Positions 6,524-10,278 of a stretch of 10,278 nucleotides of DNA are shown here, piece by piece. Origin of the DNA: an uncultured Lachnospiraceae bacterium (GTDB lineage Bacteria; Bacillota_A; Clostridia; Lachnospirales; Lachnospiraceae); NCBI GenBank assembly GCA_947175285.1, contig CAMWMM010000128.1:1-10278 (forward strand), in the 5' to 3' direction. The notes under the pieces are model-generated. The model was not told the origin of the DNA, made no database searches, and saw only the letters and a program-made list of their open reading frames with translations. Made by a program: the position numbers and the translations under genes. Within the stretch, counting starts at the first letter, position 1. Each line of letters begins with the position of its first letter.

Positions 6524-7267
6524 TTAACTCAATAATTCACAAATACATTCATTTATCACTTTTTTAACCAAGTAGGTCAAATATAGAACAACACCGCCGC
6601 AGATACCTATTAACGCCGGACCGGAAATTACCAGATATACATGTTCATTTGCAATTAACAGCATCCAAATGTAACTCCATAACATAGAAAGTAAACATGC
6701 TGCATATTCTGATGCTGCATAGCGGCTGCATAAGCTACGAAAACAAATACAGCAGGTTACAGCCATCGGCAGAAAGAACTGAAATATCATTTCGAAGATA
6801 CTGACTGATGTAGTCATTGTAACAACACCGGCAAATACTCCTAAAAGAATACTGTCAACCACAATAAAAACAAGCAGTCTTGCGGCATAAATCTGCCTGA
6901 GGGAAAAACATGCCGCCCCCTCTATTTCCAAAGAGTTGGAATTGCGGTTTTTCCATAACTCCGGTACCAGCAAGATAACGAATAATGATGCCAAAACTCC
7001 TAACGGCCTTTGTCCTTTCACAGGCCCTTTTATCCCTTGCAAAAGCCATCCTGTATAAAACAAGATGAAGAACTGTAAAATCCACCATCTTTTCCTTATA
7101 TAATGCGTCTGCTCATAAATAAACTCCAGATAGGAAACTTCTTTCTGCGCCGCGCTCTCATAAAAGTTCTGCTTAGCGTTTTGCAGCGTTTCCTGCATTT
7201 TTGACTCATCCGGTCTAATAGAATTGCTTCGGGCATACTCCTGTAAATATTCTTCTATTGATTTCAA
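6524..7267 (-). CDS. Polytopic membrane protein in an ECF sigma/ABC operon (function unknown)
   Basis: A 247-residue protein I do not recognise as a named family. Residues 1-60 are hydrophilic and charged (MKSIEEYLQEYARSN...), followed by about six hydrophobic helices at 61-78, 88-103, 131-150, 156-177, 188-206 and 214-234. I chose a TTG start at 7267 because AAAGGAGG ends 7 nt before it. The longer reading starting at 7315 would overlap the sigma gene and has no ribosome site. It lies 31 bp after the sigma gene and about 80 bp before the ATPase gene. The cytoplasmic N-terminus on a membrane body, right after a sigma gene, makes it a candidate for restraining that sigma factor; it could equally be an extra subunit of the ABC transporter. 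No zinc anti-sigma motif is present. Confidence 0.65.
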   Translation of the reverse strand: MKSIEEYLQEYARSNSIRPDESKMQETLQNAKQNFYESAAQKEVSYLEFIYEQTHYIRKRWWILQFFILFYTGWLLQGIKGPVKGQRPLGVLASLFVILLVPELWKNRNSNSLEIEGAACFSLRQIYAARLLVFIVVDSILLGVFAGVVTMTTSVSIFEMIFQFFLPMAVTCCICFRSLCSRYAASEYAACLLSMLWSYIWMLLIANEHVYLVISGPALIGICGGVVLYLTYLVKKVINECICELLS

Positions 7268-7298
7268 TATGCTGCCTCCTTTCTTAATCTGCGTCTTT

Positions 7299-7823
7299 TT
7301 ATCCCTTCTCCCCAATCAAAGTCCTTAACTGCTCTTTTGCCTTTTTGATACGGTACTTTACAAGCGGAACGCCGATTTGCAGAATATCTGCTGTCTCCCG
7401 CATGCTGAATTCCTGAAAATAGTGCAGAATAACTACTTCACGCAATTCATCAGGAATCTTAGTGAGCGCCGCCTCAATAAGCATCTTGTCATCTAAGCTC
7501 TCAAGCCCATCCTCGCTGCTTATGGCATTCTCCTGTATGGGCTGCCCGCATTGTGCCGCTTTGTTCTTTCTCATCCAGTCAATGCAAAGATTTCCAGCTA
7601 TGGTATACAGGTAGTTTAGTGCTTTTCCCTTATGGTGATAATGAATGAGATTCCTAAAAAAACGTTCAAAGGTTTCCTGCGTCAAATCAAATGCCGCTTC
7701 CCTGTCCGGACAATGATAGCCGCAGTATTGCAGAATTTTCGGATAATATTTTTGCACAAAAATATCCATTGCTGCTTCATCGCCATTTTGCATTTTCCGC
7801 ACCAAAAGAAAATCCTGCTGCAT
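7299..7823 (-). CDS. ECF-type RNA polymerase sigma factor (sigma-70 family)
   Basis: A 174-residue ECF sigma factor. Region 2 spans about 18-88, including DREAAFDLTQETFERFFRNL (40-59) and YLYTIAGNLCIDWMRKNK (71-88), which match the region 2.2-2.4 pattern. A variable acidic linker covers about 90-112. Region 4 spans about 114-170, with LREVVILHYFQEFSMRETAD followed by the recognition helix GVPLVKYRIKKAKEQLRTL. The ATG at 7823 is 5 nt after AGGAGG. It heads an operon with a membrane protein, an ABC ATPase and an ABC permease, so it probably controls export or envelope functions including its own operon. It differs clearly from the sigma factor encoded at 2447-2917, so this is a second circuit rather than a duplicate. 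Confidence 0.92.
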   Translation of the reverse strand: MQQDFLLVRKMQNGDEAAMDIFVQKYYPKILQYCGYHCPDREAAFDLTQETFERFFRNLIHYHHKGKALNYLYTIAGNLCIDWMRKNKAAQCGQPIQENAISSEDGLESLDDKMLIEAALTKIPDELREVVILHYFQEFSMRETADILQIGVPLVKYRIKKAKEQLRTLIGEKG

Positions 7824-7844
7824 GGAAACCTCCTTTTTGCTATT

Positions 7845-7858
7845 TGAAAGCGCTTTCT
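7845..7858. promoter_or_regulatory. cre-like / LacI-family operator palindrome
   Basis: TGAAAGCGCTTTCT contains the perfect 12-bp palindrome GAAAGCGCTTTC. It matches 13 of 14 positions of the symmetric CcpA-type site TGAAAGCGCTTTCA, and one mismatch remains against the looser cre consensus on the other strand. It lies between the sigma gene's ribosome site (7829-7834) and a possible minus-strand -10 TATACT (7868 to 7863). A bound LacI-family protein would sit at the start point. No convincing -35 goes with that -10. Catabolite control by CcpA is inferred only. Confidence 0.5.
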
Positions 7859-7895
7859 AATAAGTATAACGTGAGAAGTGGGGGAATGGATAGTG

Positions 7896-7924
7896 TTGTA
7901 CTATAAAAAATCAAATGATATAAT
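7896..7924 (+). promoter_or_regulatory. Sigma-A promoter of the DUF3990 module
   Basis: -35 TTGTAC (7896-7901), a 17-bp spacer and a perfect -10 TATAAT (7919-7924). The predicted start point is near 7931, giving a leader of about 40 nt before the ATG at 7971. The promoter is intact although the first gene it serves is broken. Confidence 0.8.
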
Positions 7925-7927
7925 AAA

Positions 7928-7947
7928 CGCAAACCATTCGGTTAGCG
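7928..7947. promoter_or_regulatory. Inverted repeat over the DUF3990-module start point
   Basis: CGCAAACC (7928-7935) and GGTTAGCG (7940-7947) pair at 7 of 8 positions around ATTC. The repeat starts 3 bp after the -10 box and spans the predicted transcription start, a good position for an operator. It could also be a small 5' hairpin in the mRNA. No cognate regulator is identifiable. Confidence 0.4.
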
Positions 7948-7970
7948 TTATTCAAAGGAGGTTCTTATGG

Positions 7971-8532
7971 ATGACTAACAGCAATGAAATTATAACCCTT
8001 TATCATGGTTCAAAATCAGGGATTTGCGGCACTATTGCACCGATAAAATGCCAAGATATATACCTTAAGCGTTGACCTATCCAATCTTAAAATTCTGGAT
8101 GTGGAAGTTGGATTAGATTGGGCTCTTTTAGTTGCATATCATCGTGGCAAAATGGACTCCGTGATGAACTCACCTATTTATAACAGATTTGCAGATTTTA
8201 GGAAAAATTGTGACATGATTATCGGTTATATTGCAAATGATAGAATGTTTGTCGTTCTAGACCGCTTTTTTAACGGAGAAATTACGGATATTGCGCTAAT
8301 CAACAGCCTTTCAGCGTTAAAGCTTGGTAAACAATATGCGGCTTTAACAGAAAAAGCCTGTCGGCAAATAACAATTCTTGACGAACAGAAACTTTCTAAA
8401 GACGACCTTGCTGTATTAAAGCAGGAAAGTGAAGCAAACCGTTCTAAAGGTATTGCAATGGCAGAAGAAATCTGCCGGAAATATCGTCGCGAAGGGCGAT
8501 TCTTTGATGAAATTTTAAAGGCAGGTAATTAA
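7971..8532 (+). pseudogene. DUF3990 protein (ADP-ribosyltransferase-like toxin candidate), broken by internal deletion
   Basis: The ATG at 7971, 9 nt after AAAGGAGG, opens MTNSNEIITLYHGSKSGICGTIAP, the DUF3990 N-terminus with the L-Y-H-G-S motif. That frame soon stops at 8073-8075. From about 8046 the next frame carries the rest of the family: AKIYTLSVDLSNLKILDVE, DWALLVAYHRGKMDS, CDMIIGYIANDRMFVVLDRF and LSALKLGKQYAALTEKAC. What is missing at the join (about 8036-8044) is the block that normally contains C-D-F-G-x-G-F-Y-M-G, roughly 25 codons. The breakpoint is also out of frame, so no slip could restore a full protein. DUF3990 is grouped with the ADP-ribosyl fold; the HG motif is kept while the Tyr-containing NAD-site segment is lost. 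A C-terminal piece from GTG 8101 could still be made but should be inactive. The 139-residue gene follows one base later. Confidence 0.8.
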
Positions 8533-8533
8533 T

Positions 8534-8953
8534 ATGAACAACCTTACACTTGAAAAACGTCAACTTTGTGATATACAAGGCCGATTGTTTGAACTTGCAA
8601 AAAGAAATGGCTGCGACTGTCCATTATTTATTGAGTCTTTTATGAACAGCAAAACCGCTGCGGCTCTTGATGATGTCTATGACCGATTACAATGGGCGGG
8701 CGAAGAATACATTCTGGAAGAACTGACAGAAGAAGTTCATGGGTTAAAAAAAGCCGGTAAGACTTATACTTCGGAAGTAATGTACTGGGCAGGATACACT
8801 TATCGTTATTGGCACTATTACACCAACGAATGCAGCCGTGATATCTATCAAACCGCTGATGCGAAAACAATGAATGAATGCTGGCTCGGATTTCATACTC
8901 TTGATGTTGAGATGGCTATTGATGACTTAAAGGAGATTTTTCAGCAAAAATAG
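8534..8953 (+). CDS. Uncharacterised partner protein of the DUF3990 module (possible antitoxin)
   Basis: A 139-residue soluble, acidic and aromatic-rich protein with no signal peptide or membrane segment. Visible features are FIESFMNSKTAAALDDVYDR (about 32-51), QWAGEEYILEELTEEV (53-68), an aromatic block GYTYRYWHYYTNE (about 87-99) and a C-terminal FHTLDVEMAIDDLKEIFQQK. I do not know a named domain for it. Genes of this kind tend to sit beside DUF3990 genes in Firmicutes, so an antitoxin or toxin-modulating role is plausible but inferred. The ATG at 8534 is one base after the DUF3990 stop codon and has only a weak AAGGCAGG site, so it relied on translational coupling. The frame is undamaged although the gene upstream is dead. 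Confidence 0.65.
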   Translation: MNNLTLEKRQLCDIQGRLFELAKRNGCDCPLFIESFMNSKTAAALDDVYDRLQWAGEEYILEELTEEVHGLKKAGKTYTSEVMYWAGYTYRYWHYYTNECSRDIYQTADAKTMNECWLGFHTLDVEMAIDDLKEIFQQK

Positions 8954-8959
8954 TCCTGT

Positions 8960-9165
8960 ATATTTTAGAGATGCCTTTTTATCCTTATAAAGAATAATAT
9001 CATTCAAATCCAAATTATTTACAGCGGCAATTGCAACAACATAATGGAGCACATCTGCAAGTTCTTTATCTAATTGAATCTCTAAATCTTCTGAATCTGC
9101 TCGCCTATCTTATTTCCATAACACTCAAATAAATACGATTCCAATTCTTCAATAGTAACTTTCAT
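8960..9165 (-). pseudogene. MazG-like nucleotide pyrophosphohydrolase remnant
   Basis: On the minus strand ATG 9165, 8 nt after GGAG, gives MKVTIEELESYLFECYGNK and then meets a stop (TAG) at about codon 28. In another frame the sequence continues as RADSEDLEIQLDKELADVLH and then YVVAIAAVNNLDLNDIILY, followed by KDKKASLKY. The E-L-A-D-V-L-H-Y segment and the following hydrophobic helix match the second half of the MazG-like fold, whose E-x-x-D residues bind metal. The first half, which should contain the E-E-x-x-E motif, is missing at the join. The similarity stops at KY (8960), next to the convergent gene's end at 8953. The gene has thus suffered an internal out-of-frame deletion and probable loss of its 3' end. 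Assignment rests on motif recognition, not on a search. Confidence 0.6.
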
Positions 9166-9333
9166 TCTCACTTCTCCATAATATCATCTTTGATTTTTAA
9201 ATTTCTTTGTTTCAATTTTAAAAAATGTAGCAATGTGAAAAACGGTAGATAAATCAGAACTTGCTAAAATAAATCAGAATGTGTTCCGGTACGGAATAGA
9301 AATAACGTTAACGTAGTCTGGCTTGTTCGGTAA
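9166..9333. other. AT-rich intergenic stretch with a short direct repeat
   Basis: No gene is supported here. ATAAATCAGAA occurs twice, at 9249-9259 and 9269-9279, exactly 20 bp apart. A small dyad TTCCG-GTA-CGGAA lies at 9284-9296. In frame after the relB stop codon the minus strand reads LPNKPDYVNVISIPYRNTF before a stop; this may be the tail of a lost toxin gene or read-through noise, and I cannot tell which. No terminator follows relB. Confidence 0.5.
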
Positions 9334-9615
9334 TCACTCATCAGTAAATACCTCATCTAAAATTTCATCAAATGATTCATAACGTTTGTATTTGTCCGGA
9401 TTTTTTTTCATTTCTTCATATTCACTCAGTGCCGCTTTCGTTTCTGCATTCGGTGTTGGTCGTTTTACTTCAAATGGAATACCATTATAATTGATGGCAG
9501 AGCGCAAAAACATATTAATCGCAGAAGACATATTTAAACCAAGATCTCCAAATAGAGCTTCTGCCTCCTGCTTTAATGCCGAATCCACGCGTACATTAAT
9601 GTTTGTAGTAGCCAT
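9334..9615 (-). CDS. RelB/DinJ-family antitoxin (orphan)
   Basis: A 93-residue type II antitoxin. Residues 1-45 (MATTNINVRVDSALKQEAEA, then GLNMSSAINMFLRSAI) form the ribbon-helix-helix DNA-binding domain with the family pattern N-x-R-x-D, L-K-x-x-A-E and L-G-L-x-x-S-x-A-I-x-x-F-L. The segment G-I-P-F-E-V follows at 45-50, and the acidic C-terminal half (about 58-93) is the usual toxin-binding tail. I chose ATG 9615, with AAGGAG 10 nt upstream; a longer in-frame reading would run through the promoter. RelB/DinJ proteins normally neutralise a RelE or YafQ ribonuclease encoded just downstream. No such toxin gene is present here, only AT-rich sequence and a MazG-like remnant, so this is a solitary antitoxin. 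It may still act as a repressor or counter a toxin encoded elsewhere. Confidence 0.88.
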   Translation of the reverse strand: MATTNINVRVDSALKQEAEALFGDLGLNMSSAINMFLRSAINYNGIPFEVKRPTPNAETKAALSEYEEMKKNPDKYKRYESFDEILDEVFTDE

Positions 9616-9639
9616 TACGATATCACTCCTTCGGGTTAT

Positions 9640-9668
9640 ATTATATGTGATTTTGCAAACATCGTCAA
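9640..9668 (-). promoter_or_regulatory. Sigma-A promoter of the relB/dinJ gene
   Basis: The minus strand shows -35 TTGACG (9668 to 9663), a 17-bp spacer and a perfect -10 TATAAT (9645 to 9640). The start point is predicted near 9633, about 18 nt before the ATG at 9615. The promoter lies between relB and the stop of the CmpB-like gene, so relB has its own transcription. Confidence 0.82.
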
Positions 9669-9695
9669 TAAAATGCACGAAATTGTTTTACATCC

Positions 9696-10235
9696 TCACC
9701 CCCGATACGTAATCCCGCGTCCCACATTCGGAAAATCCGCACTATACGCTGCATCCGCTACAAATAAGATAAGGAATGTAAACATAAGAGCCGTTCTTAC
9801 CTTCTCCGGTATTTTATAATATAACGCCGTATAAATGGGAAAAACAAAGAACATCAGAAAAACACCGCCGATGCCGAACATCAGGCAGCTCATAAAACAG
9901 ATATGTCCATTCAGATTTAAGAACATACCGCTGTAATCCCACCATTTGACGCCCCACATTTTCACAAGGAAATATCCGGTTGCATACTCTAAGGCAGAAC
10001 AGACTATCATAGAAATGAAAAACACAAGAACAGGTTTTTTCTGCCATTTGCGAAGCAGCAGATATAGAAATAACGCCCCTGCCCCGTAAACAGGCAGCCA
10101 CGGTCCGGTCAGTATTCCACGATTGACAAAGGTCTTTTCCCGCACCAGATAAATGCACACTTCCCATATCCAGCCGAAAAAAGAAACCAGAAAAAACAAC
10201 AGTACATAATAATCAAAGGAAACTTTTTTCTTCAT
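9696..10235 (-). CDS. CmpB-type (putative ABC transporter type IV) membrane protein
   Basis: A 179-residue membrane protein with about five hydrophobic helices (roughly 8-29, 48-62, 68-90, 108-133 and 145-165). It carries the signature of the CmpB/DUF1113 family: FFGWIWEV near the N-terminus, FVNRGILTGPWLPVYGAG (36-53), SALEYATGYFL (about 80-90) and WWDYSGMFLNLNGHICF (97-113). Family members are annotated as putative ABC-transporter membrane proteins, but the function is not established and no ATPase gene lies beside this one. The length is near the family's usual 170-250 residues. The ATG at 10235 has only a poor upstream site (AGGA 13 nt away), and the window ends 43 bases further, so its promoter cannot be judged. 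Confidence 0.8.
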   Translation of the reverse strand: MKKKVSFDYYVLLFFLVSFFGWIWEVCIYLVREKTFVNRGILTGPWLPVYGAGALFLYLLLRKWQKKPVLVFFISMIVCSALEYATGYFLVKMWGVKWWDYSGMFLNLNGHICFMSCLMFGIGGVFLMFFVFPIYTALYYKIPEKVRTALMFTFLILFVADAAYSADFPNVGRGITYRG

Positions 10236-10278
10236 ATCCGCTATTTTTTCCTGTTTTAGGGAAAATATTCTTCCTATC

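Noticed and set aside
7878..8075. 65-codon plus-strand frame as an independent small gene
   Set aside because: Its upstream part crosses the promoter and -10 box; the real start is ATG 7971, and what follows is the DUF3990 N-terminus cut short by the deletion.
8640..8870. Minus-strand frame opposite the 139-residue gene
   Set aside because: Histidine- and cysteine-rich shadow of the plus-strand gene, lacking any start signal.
7941..9313. GTTAGCGTTATT at 7941-7952 and a near-match in inverted orientation at about 9301-9313 as ends of a mobile element
   Set aside because: Only about 11 of 12 bases match, the copies overlap other signals, there is no target duplication or transposase, and such a match is easily found by chance in this search space.
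9616..9678. Extended N-terminus of the RelB/DinJ protein starting at 9678
   Set aside because: The extension covers the -10 and -35 boxes, lacks a ribosome site, and the family begins at MATTNINVRV.

Overview
The window looks like chromosome of a Gram-positive gut anaerobe of the Clostridia, most likely a Lachnospiraceae member. The evidence is moderate-to-low GC, strong AGGAGG ribosome binding sites, ECF sigma factors paired with membrane proteins, a CmpB-like membrane protein, an ECF-type vitamin transporter S component and a DUF3990 module. No rRNA, tRNA, CRISPR array or intact insertion sequence is visible. The genus call is an inference from protein style, not from a marker gene.

Almost everything runs on the minus strand, so the layout is given from the right end to the left. 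At 9.7-10.2 kb lies a CmpB-type membrane protein. Next comes a lone RelB/DinJ antitoxin (9.3-9.6 kb) with a near-consensus promoter but no toxin beside it. From 8.96 to 9.17 kb is a decayed MazG-like pyrophosphohydrolase. The only plus-strand genes follow at 7.97-8.95 kb: a DUF3990 (ADP-ribosyltransferase-like) gene broken by an internal out-of-frame deletion, and an intact 139-residue partner, both read from a good sigma-A promoter at 7.9 kb. The stretch from 7.9 to 9.7 kb is therefore an accessory patch of toxin-antitoxin-like and housekeeping debris.

Left of it, 7.8 to 4.3 kb is a four-gene minus-strand operon: ECF sigma factor, six-helix membrane protein, ABC ATPase and ABC-2 permease, tightly spaced or overlapping. 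A 12-bp perfect palindrome resembling a cre/LacI-family operator sits just upstream of the sigma gene. Nine bases after the permease stop begins a sigma-A promoter for a canonical cobalamin riboswitch (4.13-4.30 kb). The riboswitch controls a DUF4430 (transcobalamin-like) lipoprotein and an ECF transporter S component, which together read as a corrinoid-uptake pair relying on an EcfAAT module elsewhere. A strong terminator ends that unit at 3.0 kb.

A second ECF sigma factor with a large membrane-anchored putative anti-sigma factor follows (2.9 to 0.85 kb), closed by a terminator at 0.80-0.84 kb. The left end holds a MarR regulator with a textbook promoter overlapped by two operator boxes, followed by the first 68 codons of an ABC exporter that continues out of the window.

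The most interesting points are the B12-regulated lipoprotein/S-component pair and its switch RNA, the broken DUF3990 toxin next to an intact partner, and two independent ECF sigma/membrane-protein circuits only about 4.4 kb apart.
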